Source: Monocercomonoides exilis
Taxonomy: Eukaryota > Preaxostyla > Oxymonadida > Polymastigidae
Assembly (NCBI GenBank): GCA_001643675.2
Contig: LSRY02000004.1
Location: 1,969,501 to 2,033,500 of the forward strand
Direction: 5' to 3'
Length of the DNA stretch: 64,000 nt
Made by a program: the position numbers and the translations under genes. The notes below the pieces were generated by a model. It had not been told where the DNA came from. It did no database searches and was given only the letters and a program-made list of their open reading frames with translations. This document shows, piece by piece, positions 45,337 to 55,961 of the stretch. Position 1 is the first letter of the stretch, and every line of letters starts with the position of its first letter.

Positions 45337-45752
45337 CTATTTTTATACAAACAAAGTTTGATATGCTTATAATATAGATGTTTTTACCTCGAAAATATAC
45401 AAACCTGTTAAACTGTACAAAGACTTTGATGGGAAATGTGATCAATTGAGCGAAAAAAACCACTAAAATCATTTTGTTTCCTTTTTTGATTTTATTAATC
45501 TTTTTTTGAAATAAGCAATGCGTGATTTTTTCATCAAAAAATGTTATTATGTGACTGTTCTCAAATTTCAACATTATTTTCAAAAATTCTTTAATATTGG
45601 AATCTGTCATAAGAATAAAACAGCTCATTTGAACATTCCATTTCACAAGTCAAAGAGTTCTTTTTTTTGATGAAAATTTCCTAACAAATGAGTATTTTTT
45701 ATTCGTCATTTTCGTTTCATGTACCATTCTTATTTTTTGAGCATAAACTGTT
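45337..45752. promoter_or_regulatory. Divergent promoter region shared by IFT56 and IFT144
   Basis: 416 bp separate the start codons of two divergent IFT genes. AT-rich. In other ciliates and flagellates such genes are co-induced during flagellar growth, so a shared control region is likely. I did not recognise an X-box or another specific site. Confidence 0.5.
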
Positions 45753-48700
45753 ATGAAGAATTTATTCACTATTCCATCTTCTGTGAATGGAAGAGGCGGA
45801 AAAATTCTTATGTCATGGCATCCAATGTCAATATACATTGCTGTGTGCGGTAGCAATTGTGTTGTTCACTTATTTCACAGAAGTGGTAATGAAATAGCTT
45901 CTTTTACTCTCCCAAGGTTTGCGAATTTTAATTAAAGTATAATTTTCCTGTACATATATAAATGATGTTTTTTGAAGCGCTTGCTTACAAATTGATTGGG
46001 ATAAAGATGGTGAGTATTTGGGTGTTCTGCCATCTTCGTCTACATCTATCATTCTTTACGAGGCATCAACAAAAGAGCAAATAAAAATTGATTGTGGATC
46101 AGTGGCTTCGTTTATGTGTTGGTCAAAAAATGGTCCTTTTCTTGCTATTGGTACAGAAAACGGAAATCTAATAATTTATAATAAAATTCTTCATCGTAAG
46201 AACATTATCAGAGGAGTCTTCACAAAGCGCATTCGTTGTGGATGTTGGAACTCTCGCAATTTGCTTGCATTAGGATCTGATGAGCATCGAATTTGCGTTG
46301 TGAACTCTGAAGGGAAAAGTGTTAAAACATTTATGAGAGATAACGGAACAGAAGAGATGGAATGGGGAGATGTTATGAGCACTGGAGCAACTCAAGGTGA
46401 TGTAAAGGAGCAAAGCTTAGTGGCTGTTGATCCAAAGGGCATGATATGCATTTACTTTAAACTGGAGCAAGAGATTATCATTGAATTGACTCAAACTTTT
46501 GGGAAATTAAATTCAGTCAGGTTTCCTAAGCTGAAACTTCACTTATTTTTGTTTCATTAATGATGAATATGTTTCTTTTTTTATAAAAACAATATTTGAT
46601 ATGAAATTCTAATATGTTATTAATGGATAAACTTCGTTTTCGTCTTTATTATAGATGGTTTGGGAATGGATACCTTTATATTGCCTATGAATCTGGAACG
46701 ATCCTTGTTGTTTCGACACACCCATCAGAAATCTCTAAAGTTATTCGGAGATTAACGCTTTTCAATCAACGACTCGTTGGATTTGCACTGCCTCCTCCAT
46801 CACGGCCTGGGATGATTGCGCTTGCTGGGGACACTTCAATCAAGTTTCTTTCACCTGACACTTTTCAGGACATGCCCTCAGAACGCATCCCCTTCGGCAC
46901 AGGCTTCGGCGCCCCGACTGGAGTGAGCTGGTCGCCAGACGGGCAGATTGTAGCAGCTGCAGCATCTGAAGGCTCTCTTTTGACTTTTATCGCGAACTTC
47001 CCCACACTCCATGCCACATACAGCAACCTGCTGGCGTACCGTTCGTCTCTGCGGGAGATCAGCGTGGTGGATGTGGCTGAGTGGGGCAGCGGCACTACGC
47101 CGACGGATGCGCTGGTGATTCCTGTGGAGCCTGAGCCTACAATGCTGTGTGTGGGGCCAGGGCACATTGCGGTTGCGATGAACAACCACGCGTGGATCTA
47201 CCGCTTCTTCGCGAAGGAGGAGAAGTCGTTCCTGGTGTTCGACAGAGACTACTCTGGATCTATCAAGCAGATGTGCATCAACGCGACACACTTTGCTGTG
47301 CTGATCGATTCCCGTGCGTATGTTATCGAGTTGGCTCAGAACACTCAGAATTCTGCTGCTCCATCAGCTTCAGCCACTCCATCGCCTTCTCCTCCTTCTC
47401 CACTTTCCCCACCTTCATCTTCAAGACAATCTTCTTCTTCTTCTTCTTCAACATCAAATGCCTCTCAATACCGCCTTGTAGAGAAAGGTTTGCGAGTGTT
47501 TCCTGAGCGAGGCGAAACAGCCGACGTGACAGCAGTAGCGCTGTGTGCAGACTTCCTCATCTACACCACGTCGTCTGGGAACATCGTCTACCACTCGCTG
47601 CTCGACTGGGGCGAGATCAACAACTACCGCTGCCCGACAGGCATCCGCAGCATCACCCCAAACACCATCGGCACACGCGTCGTCTGCTTCGACGTGGACT
47701 CGAAAGGATTTGTCTACTCTCCCATCACTGACGCCACCCTCCCTCTGCCCTCTGGAACACCCTTTGCTGAGACTGTGCTGTGGGATCAGTCAGACGCAGG
47801 GGTGTTTGTGGTGAAGACGGCATCGCGGCAGGAAGTCACCACAATTGTCTGCTCACCCGACATGTTTGGAGGCGCACGGGTTGTTTCAGCGGGAGTGACA
47901 ACTGTGCCACCTTACATGAATGTGGTAGCAATACACAGCGGATACATCCACTTCCAGTCTCCCTCAGGCGAATTGTTCCGCACCCAGCTGCAGTCGCACA
48001 ACCACCTCATTCTCGCTGCCTCTGCGGCGTCTGCGTCGGAGATCTCACACGACGTTGCCCTGCGCTGCTTCGAGCAGTGTATGGCGCTGTTCCGGCTGAA
48101 GGACGCGTGGAGTGTGCTGCTGAAGATGCACGACAGGCAGGCGATGGAGCGCTTTGCGCAGGTGGCGCTGCATCTCTTTGACATTCCTTATGCCACGCGC
48201 GCCTACCGCATACTTGGCGATGTGTCGATGGTATGTTTTCTGCTGCGGCTGAGCAACTGCGACGACAAGAACCTGCTCAGCGGATACATTGCGCTCCTCC
48301 ACGGCGACACCGATCAGGCGCAGCGGTTCTTCCTGAACTCGACGAATCCTGTGGCTGCCCTCGACATGCGGTGCGACACACTGCAGTGGGAGCAGGCGCT
48401 GCAGCTGGCGAGGCAGCTGGCACCAGAGCGCATCCCGTTCATCTCAGCTGAGTATGCCCAGCAGCTGGAAGTCAGGGGAGACTTCACAAAGGCATCGCAG
48501 CTCTACAAAAACGGGCTGACGGGCGGTGCGAACCCGACACACGATGCACTCTGCAGAGGAGGAATAGCACGGACAGCCATCAGAACAGGCGAGGTGCGAA
48601 AGGGCGTGGAGATGGCGGTGTCGCTGGGGAGCAGCGGAATCTGCTTGGAGTGTGCAGGAATCTTGGAGTCAATGAAGCTGACAGATGATGCAGCTTTCTT

Positions 48701-51386
48701 GTTTGAAAAAGGTGGAATGATTGAGAAGGCTGTGGAATTGTACTTGTCCACACGCAATTTGAGGGCGGTGCAGCCATTGATGAAGCAGATCAAGACTCCT
48801 CGACTGCATCTCAGGTTTGGAAGAGAAATGGAAAACGAGCGGCGATACGAAGAAGCTGTTGCAGCGTATCTTGTTGCAGGCGATTTGGGGAGTGTAGCCA
48901 GATTGTACATTGCCACAAACAACCTTCCTGCTGCCTTTGACTTGGTGCGTAACTCGCGCAGTGCAGAGGCAGCGCGCCTGCTGTCTGCACATTGCATCAA
49001 AGAGGAGATGTTTGGAGAGGCGATTGAGTTTCTGGTGGTGGCAAAGTGCTTCAGAGAAGCAACAGATGTGGCTAATGAGCACAACTGCATGGATTCGCTG
49101 GTGGAGGCGCTGATACACGCGGACGAGGACTTTATTGCGCGAAGAGAAGAGAAGAAGAAAGAAGAGGAAGAAGCTAAGGAGAAGAGGAGAGAGGAGAAAG
49201 AGAAGAGGAGGAGAAAAAGGGAGATGCTGCTTAAGAGAGGCATTGTTCCGGAGAATGCAGATGCTGATTTGCAGGATGAAGACGAGAGTGACGAAGAAGA
49301 TGACGACGAGCAAGACGGCAGCGGGAGGCGCTCGAAGAACTGGAAGCAGCGGAGGATGGAGCAGCTGCGGCGGAAGAGAGGCAAAGACGAAGACGAGCAG
49401 GATGCGTTTGTGCCTCCAGAGGAGTATTCGAAAGCAGCGAAGTTTTACGAGGCGAAAGGCGACATCAGCAAAGCGGCAGAGCTGTTTGCGCGGGCGGGGC
49501 AGTTCCATCGGTCGGTGAAGTACCATTTGCAAGTGGCATCGCGGGAGTCGATTGTGTCGATGATTGAGATTGTGGGCAAAGCGAAGAGCAACCTGCTGGA
49601 CGCAATGGTCGAGTCGTTCTTGCTCAATCCAGTCATCAAGACGAAGAACGAGGACGGGAATATGACGACGCAGAAGGCACCTGTGCTGCCAATCGACCTC
49701 TTCCGCTTCTACATGGCGATCGGGAACATGAAGCAGGCGGTGCACTCCGCACTGTCTGTCTCAGCGAAGGAGATGGACAACAAGAACTACAAAGCAGCCA
49801 GAGACTTCCTCTTCCACACAGAAACAGAGCTGAGGTCGAAGGCTGTGGCTGTTCCCCAGTCGCTGTCGAGGATGCTGAATCTGATACACAGCTACTTCCA
49901 GGCAAAGCAGTGGGTCAACCGCAAAAACGACTTCTTGGCTGCACGGCTGCTTATCCGGTGTGCCAAAAACATCTCCAAGTTCTCCTCGTTTGCTGTGCCC
50001 ATCCTCACCATGACTGTCATGGAGTGCCACCGCGCAGGGCTGAAGAAGAGCGCCTTTGAGTATGCCAGTCTGCTGATGCAGCCGCAGTATCACGAGCAGA
50101 TCGACGAGAAGCGGAAGAAGCCGATTGAGCAGATTGTGCTGAAGTCCAAATCACCAGTTGACTGCCCAGAGCCCTTCACGCCATGCCCTGTCTGTGCCAC
50201 ACACATTCCAGAGTCGTGTCTGTTGTGCTCGACGTGTCAGAGCCAGATTCCGATGTGCATTGTGTCTGGGCTGCACATGGTGAGGAGCGACTACTGCGAG
50301 TGCCCCAGCTGCCACTACCCGTTCCTCCTCTCTGCAGCACACGCCTATTTCAACGGAGAGAACGGCTGTCCTCTCTGCGATGCGTCCATTGTGCCTGAGC
50401 ATCTCTGTCTGGTGACTGAACCCACAATCCCATTCGGCCCTGCAAATCGATCGCCGTTTGGACAGCCCTCAGACGAGGAAGAGATGGACGAGGCAGGCGA
50501 GGCAGGGATGATGGGCGAAGGAGGAGAAGACGGAGGAGGAGGAGGAGGAGGCAGCGGCTCTGAAGGAGATTCAGCCCCGAAAAAGCCAGAGCCAGTGAGA
50601 CTGTCGCATTCGCAGCGCTCAGACACGAATTCTCCACTGGTGGCGTATCCAACAGCGCTGAAGCGGCCGATCTCGCAGCATCCAGAGACGATTGAGGAGT
50701 CTGTCGACAACACGATGAGTGCAGGCGAGATGCCTCTGTTCAATGCACTCCAGAGCCCATCGGCAGATGTTGTGCAGAATGAGTCGCAGGATCTGCTCAA
50801 AAAGAGAGAGAAGTCGCCTTCGACTTCGTCGCTTATCACACTCGTCGAAGGGAAAGACGTGTCTGTTGCACCGTCAAGCAGCCCTGCTCCGTCTGATCAT
50901 TCTCCTTATCCTCAACAACAACAGACACAACCACAACAGCAGCCACAGCAGATGGCTCCTCCACAAATTGCTCCGCCGATTCTCATTCAGCCTCCGCAGG
51001 TTGTTGGAGAAGGCATCTCTCCAAGTGAAGCTGGGGAAGATTATGGAGCAGAAGGAGATGGAGAATGGGAAGGAGAAGAAGAAGGCGAAGGCGAAGAAGA
51101 GTACTACGAAGAGGAAGAACAACAGCAGGGCGATTTGGAACAAGAAGATTATCAACAGTCGCCTCAGATTCAGATTATAACCAGCCAGCCACAGGGAATG
51201 ATTCAGGTGCTGTCTCCACACGATGCAGGAGAACAGACATTTGAAGAGGGAGACAACGAAGAGTATGAAGAAGGGGAAGAAGAATATGAAGGTGAAGACG
51301 ACGGATCTGGTGGAATGATTTCTCCTGACGATCCACTTGCTGCTCTTGTGGCTGCAAATGGAAAAATTGATGGAATAGAAATTTAA
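45753..51386 (+). CDS. IFT144: Intraflagellar transport protein IFT144 (WDR19)
   Basis: Three exons: 45753-45916, 45978-46520, 46655-51386 (1812 residues). Two N-terminal beta-propellers (SACLQIDWDKDGEYLGVL, MCWSKNGPFLAIGTENGNL, GCWNSRNLLALGSDEHRI, GVSWSPDGQIVAAAASEGSL, HIAVAMNNHAWIYRF) are followed by TPR-like helices (ALQLARQLAPERIPFISAEYA, AARLLIRCAKNISKFSSF, MECHRAGLKKSAFEYASLLM) and a C-terminal zinc-binding segment (CPVCATHIPESCLLCSTC, CPSCHYP, CPLCDAS; about residues 1412-1485). IFT144 is a core IFT-A subunit for retrograde transport and for import of membrane proteins into flagella. Human WDR19 has 1342 residues. Additions here: a Ser-rich loop (about 464-508), a charged Glu/Arg loop (about 1064-1158) and about 325 acidic, Gln-rich residues after the zinc-binding end. 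The last exon alone is 4.7 kb without an intron. Confidence 0.96.
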
Positions 51387-51613
51387 GTTCATTTCATAAA
51401 ATCGATCACATTCACGCATTTCACTGTTCACTTTCCACGAACCTCTGTCATATCGTTCTTAACGCTTAATTGTTTTATTTTTATATTTTTGTAATGAAGC
51501 TTGGAACAGCAACTGTTTTCTGTTATCAAAACTTTGATCTTCTTTTTCCATAGTTTAATTTTTTGTTACATAATACTCTTCTCTTCGAGCTTCATTGCGC
51601 TTTAATAACGTAG
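51387..51613. other. Intergenic region between IFT144 and the next gene
   Basis: 227 bp between two genes in the same orientation. AT-rich. It holds the IFT144 3' end and the promoter of the downstream gene. A TAG directly before the ATG at 51614 could also be a splice acceptor from an unseen upstream exon. Confidence 0.45.
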
Positions 51614-54600
51614 ATGCACATGACGTTTGAAGAAAAGCATGATAAAATACCTTCAGAAAGTAGAGATAATTCTCATCTTTCAATTCTTCAGTTGTACGAT
51701 TTAATGGATATATCTCCAAAAAAAGTCAAAAATGACTTGTTCAATTATCTGTTAGACAAGATGAAAACATTATTGGAAAGCTTGACTATTGAACAACAGG
51801 ATAATTTGCTTCGACTTTCGGTTCCTCAATTAATGAACGATCATCTTTCACCAATACCATTAGCACTTCTTGAAAAACGTCCAACAGCTGCAAGAGCGGA
51901 TGTTAAACAACTAATCATTTCAAATCCTGGATTTTTATGGAAAATTCCTGCTGCGGCTAGAGCGTATATATTTGAAAATGATATTCCTTTATTTGAAGCT
52001 GTTGTTTGCACAGAAATACGACGTTTTTGCTCTGAAATTTCTATAGCATGCATGCAAATTGATGTTCTAGACATTAAAATTTCGCAATATGTTCGGGAAA
52101 ACATGCCTTCGCTTGTTTCAATTCAAGATTCGTTATCTGAATCTCAAACATTATTCAAACATCTTCTTGATCTTCTTTTGCGAATTGATGAGCTCGAGAT
52201 TTTGCCGCGCAATGCACTTGCATCACTAAGAAGAACGTTTGCATCTCCTGCTTTTGGAAGGCTATTCTCTTCATCAGGCTCAAATGAAGGAGGAGCTGCC
52301 ATGTTTGGATCAAGTGATCCTCTTTCAACGTGGTTTTCATTGCTTGATTCTCTGGATGCAGCAACTCCGGATAAGCGGCAAGCTCTCAGCGGGTTTGTCT
52401 CTCAACTTCAAGCAAATATATCCGGACTTCTTCCTGCAACAGCACAAAATTCTTCACACACTTCACCTTATTCTGCAACATCTGCACTTCACTCGACATC
52501 TTCTTCATTGATGCAACAGCTGCGTCTTTTGCACCATCTTTCACTGTATGTTTCTGATCTTTCTCTTCGCGTGTCCGTCTTCCGCATGATTTCTGGCATC
52601 ATTCCTCTTCCAACAATCCGCGTGCTCCCATCTTCTTCCTATCCGTCTCGCCCTCAGCACAGCAAATCTCATTCTTTGCCTTCGGTTTCTCTTCTCTCTG
52701 CTGCTGCTTCTGTTACTGCTAGTGGTGTTGCGCCTTCTTTTGCAGCAAACCAGTCTGTGTCCTCGTCTGTGCTTTCTGCGCAGAACGATCCGAGAATGCA
52801 GAATGCGCTGGTGGTTGTGTCTTTGGGCGAGGAAGTGGCACACATTGCGCGTTTGAAGGAAAAGGAGGTGAAAGGAAGGCCAGAAAGAGAGGAGAAAGAG
52901 AGGAGGAGGAAGGAGGAGGAAATGGAGGCCGTGCGGCTGAAGGGCCAGGCTGAGCCGCAGCTGCATCAAACAGATAATTCTTTGGCTGATCCGTCGCTGC
53001 GCCTTCGGATGTGCTCACTGTCTCAGCTGTATTTGCACGTCATTCCTTTGCTTGTGGAGTTTGCTACTTCGAATTCCACACCAGGAATGGAGCTGTTGAA
53101 GGAAAACGATGTGAATCTTGTTTCCAACGTGGCTGCTGCACAAGAGCTGATTCTTGTGCATTTTCTGTCTCTTCTTAAGGACCTCCTCCAATACACTTCA
53201 ACATCGTCTGCTCCTCCTTTTTCCTCATCTTCAGTGTCTTCACACTTCTCATCTCATTCGTCTTATCCAGCTCACTCGCCTTCTGCTTCTCCTCCGCCAT
53301 TCCCATTCCCATCGCCTTCACCTTCACCCTCTCCTCCTCCTCTGTCTTCTCCAAATCCTTCCTCCTCTTCCTCTTCTTCTTCTTCATCTTCTTCCACACA
53401 CACAGTCACCTCTGATTTGTCTTCGAATCCTTGTCTTAAATTCTTCTTCCAATACAACAGGAATCCTCTGGGTGTATTCCTTCTTTCACCTTCTTCTCCT
53501 CTTCTCAGTCTTGTTAGTCGTTTTGCTCCTCACTTCCCCTGGTTTTTCTCATCACTTCTGTCCATCCTCTTTTCATTTCCAGCATTTAATCCTTTCAACA
53601 CATCAGCTTCTTCCTCTTCTACTTCTGTGCTGCAGACGCCTTCTTCATTTCTTCCTGCACCAATGTCTGCCTCAAACTCTTCTGGCTCGTCTTCTTCGCT
53701 TCCTTCTCTGTTTGCCTCGTGCATCGGATGCATATTCTCTTCTCTGCTTCTTCCTCTTTCTCTTTCCTCAACAGCTGCACTTCACTGTGCAATGTGTGTG
53801 TTGGCTGTGTTTCATGTCAAAGGCACCTTCGATTTGGGATGCCGCGAAGCTTGCAGAGCAGCTCTGAAGGAGATGGAAATGGCGAGAAAAGAGAAAGAAG
53901 GGGGGAAAAGAGCAGAGAAGGAAGGAGAAAACGGAGATATGCAGTCGAGTCTTGACGCTAATAAAGTAATGAAAAGCGAAGAGACACCAAGTTTAATGAA
54001 GGAGGATCCAGATAATGTTTATGTGAAGGACATCAAACAGGAGATAGAAGACTTTCGAAGCAAAGGGATGGAGACAGAAGATAGCAGCGAGCCTATTCTG
54101 TCTGGCGAGAAGAAGAGCAGCGAACAAGAAAATGTTCATGTTGAGGAAATGAAGCACATGATTTTTGATGCAAAGCAAGCTGCTGGTTGTGATGAAGGAG
54201 AAGAGGCAGGAAAGGAGAATCCGTTCAAAGACAAACAGGACGGAAGCTCTTCGCTGCCTTTCTTTGCGAACACTCAAATAGGGCAGCAGCAAAACCAGCC
54301 AAAGGGAGTGTATTTGTATGACCTGATGTTGGATCTGGTAGGCTCTGGCTATTTGAGGACACAGCAACTAGATGTGGATGCCTCGTTTAAAGAAATAATT
54401 CGTGATTCAATTCGGAAAAAGGGAGAGAAGAAAAAGAGAATGGTGAAATCAACCCATTCGTCTCCAAATAATGAAGATAATAGCAACCATCCAGTGAAAT
54501 CTGACACTTCATCTGAACTTGCAGAGAAAGCTGAGAAATCAGATACAGATTTATCCACAGTGAGTAGACAAAGTGGCAACATTACAAATGAAAAGGCAAA

Positions 54601-55771
54601 AGAGAATTCATCGCAGTCAATGGTGAAGGAGGAAGAAGATAAGTTTTCTGCTCTTGATGAAGAGGAACTTGTTGATGATCTCTTTGGGAAAAGTGATGAC
54701 GAGGAAGATGAAGCTGATAAGCCGAGTGTGAATGTGAAGAAAGAAGAAAGCAACTTGTCTTTGATGAATGGCACAGTATTACAAGATACAAAGCCGAAAA
54801 TTGAAAATAAAGAAACAATTGTCAAAGAAGAGCCAAATATTGCGCCTTCGCCTTTAAATGCCCAAAACTCAACTACTTCTCAAGCACCAGCTGATTCTCA
54901 AGCAGCTGACAGCAAACCCAAAATACGCCCAGCTCCAACCCGACCTCAGCGGCGGGTGATTCCGAAAAGGCCGTCGCATCCGATTCTTCCGCAGAGGCCT
55001 CAGTTTCAGGCGCAGTCAGAAGGCATCCAAACAGGCTTTGGCAGTCAGAGCTCTTTGGCTCCGTCTCCATTTCATCCAAACACTTCGTCTGAGCCGACTT
55101 CACCGCCTGCATGGACGCCTGCACAGGCAGGAGCAAAGACAGCTTCTGATTCAGGATCTGTTGAAAAGGCACCAAGGGCACAGAGAGCTGCTGGGATGAA
55201 GCTGCTTGATGAAGAAGAAGAGGAAGAAAGCGAGATTGAGTTCTCTGATGAGTCGAGTGATTCAGATCTGTTTGGTGAATATGATGACTCAGACACACAG
55301 AAAGAGGTAAAGCCTCCGCCTGTTGTTGAGAAGAAGAGACTGAGAATTGAAAGAGAAGAAGCAGAAGCCGAATCGAAAGAGAAGAAGCTGCAGGCTTTCG
55401 GATTTCTGGAAGAGCAGGATGCGAAGGATGAGGAAAGCGAAGAGGAAGAAAATGAAGCAGAGAAGGATGCACAGAAGAAAAAATGGGAGCTTCTTGATTT
55501 TCTGGGTGCAGATCATCCGCTTTCTCATCGCTCAATAAACTCCTCCAGCACACTTGCTGTTACATCGCTCTCAACGCTGCCTTCTTCCATCAGGCCATTC
55601 ATATTTCTCCCAACAAAGCAACTTCTTGCTGTTCTCCTGAAACTTATGGAAGCCACACCAGATCGAAGTCGTGCAAAGGAAAATGCTGGAGGAATGCCAC
55701 CCCGTTCACACACTCCTCATCACAGAAGACGTGAGTCTTTGCCTTCTCAGTCACTTCACAGACCATTTTGA
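51614..55771 (+). CDS. NELF-B (COBRA1)-like protein with large Ser-rich and acidic insertions
   Basis: Single long exon, 1385 residues. The N-terminal ~190 residues are helical and resemble NELF-B by eye: SILQLYDLMDISPKKVKNDL, then LALLEKRPTAARADVKQLII and WKIPAAARAYIFENDIPLFE. Later helical segments (LYLHVIPLLVEFA; SSTAALHCAMCVLAVFHV, then CREACRAALKEM) fall in the order expected for the C-terminal half of NELF-B. Between them lie Ser/Pro-rich inserts (about 53,210-53,400 and 53,600-53,720), and the last 500 residues are mostly acidic and disordered. NELF-B belongs to the negative elongation factor that holds RNA polymerase II near promoters. The match is distant and not certain; a generic HEAT-like protein is the alternative. 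The ATG at 51614 is the first in frame, but a short upstream exon cannot be excluded. Confidence 0.6.
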   Translation: MHMTFEEKHDKIPSESRDNSHLSILQLYDLMDISPKKVKNDLFNYLLDKMKTLLESLTIEQQDNLLRLSVPQLMNDHLSPIPLALLEKRPTAARADVKQLIISNPGFLWKIPAAARAYIFENDIPLFEAVVCTEIRRFCSEISIACMQIDVLDIKISQYVRENMPSLVSIQDSLSESQTLFKHLLDLLLRIDELEILPRNALASLRRTFASPAFGRLFSSSGSNEGGAAMFGSSDPLSTWFSLLDSLDAATPDKRQALSGFVSQLQANISGLLPATAQNSSHTSPYSATSALHSTSSSLMQQLRLLHHLSLYVSDLSLRVSVFRMISGIIPLPTIRVLPSSSYPSRPQHSKSHSLPSVSLLSAAASVTASGVAPSFAANQSVSSSVLSAQNDPRMQNALVVVSLGEEVAHIARLKEKEVKGRPEREEKERRRKEEEMEAVRLKGQAEPQLHQTDNSLADPSLRLRMCSLSQLYLHVIPLLVEFATSNSTPGMELLKENDVNLVSNVAAAQELILVHFLSLLKDLLQYTSTSSAPPFSSSSVSSHFSSHSSYPAHSPSASPPPFPFPSPSPSPSPPPLSSPNPSSSSSSSSSSSSTHTVTSDLSSNPCLKFFFQYNRNPLGVFLLSPSSPLLSLVSRFAPHFPWFFSSLLSILFSFPAFNPFNTSASSSSTSVLQTPSSFLPAPMSASNSSGSSSSLPSLFASCIGCIFSSLLLPLSLSSTAALHCAMCVLAVFHVKGTFDLGCREACRAALKEMEMARKEKEGGKRAEKEGENGDMQSSLDANKVMKSEETPSLMKEDPDNVYVKDIKQEIEDFRSKGMETEDSSEPILSGEKKSSEQENVHVEEMKHMIFDAKQAAGCDEGEEAGKENPFKDKQDGSSSLPFFANTQIGQQQNQPKGVYLYDLMLDLVGSGYLRTQQLDVDASFKEIIRDSIRKKGEKKKRMVKSTHSSPNNEDNSNHPVKSDTSSELAEKAEKSDTDLSTVSRQSGNITNEKAKENSSQSMVKEEEDKFSALDEEELVDDLFGKSDDEEDEADKPSVNVKKEESNLSLMNGTVLQDTKPKIENKETIVKEEPNIAPSPLNAQNSTTSQAPADSQAADSKPKIRPAPTRPQRRVIPKRPSHPILPQRPQFQAQSEGIQTGFGSQSSLAPSPFHPNTSSEPTSPPAWTPAQAGAKTASDSGSVEKAPRAQRAAGMKLLDEEEEEESEIEFSDESSDSDLFGEYDDSDTQKEVKPPPVVEKKRLRIEREEAEAESKEKKLQAFGFLEEQDAKDEESEEEENEAEKDAQKKKWELLDFLGADHPLSHRSINSSSTLAVTSLSTLPSSIRPFIFLPTKQLLAVLLKLMEATPDRSRAKENAGGMPPRSHTPHHRRRESLPSQSLHRPF

Positions 55772-55961
55772 GGCGGTTCATTGCAACTTGCGTGTGCTTT
55801 ATTTTTTGGTATTTCTTATTAATTTGTAATAAACTTAATTTATAAATAAAAGAAATAATAATCTTATTTTCATTTCAAAAAAATCATTTTTTTTTCCTTT
55901 CAAAATCAATAAAATAAACAAGAGCACTTGAAAATATTATAAATGTTTTGTGAAGTGAAGT
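55772..55961. other. Convergent 3' spacer
   Basis: 190 bp between convergent stop codons, with AATAAAC and AATAAAAG-like sequences near 55,830-55,920 that may serve polyadenylation. No gene. Confidence 0.5.

Noticed and set aside
48503-49745. Minus-strand frames of 293 and 358 codons opposite IFT144
   Set aside because: They are antisense to well-conserved IFT144 coding sequence and show no domain.
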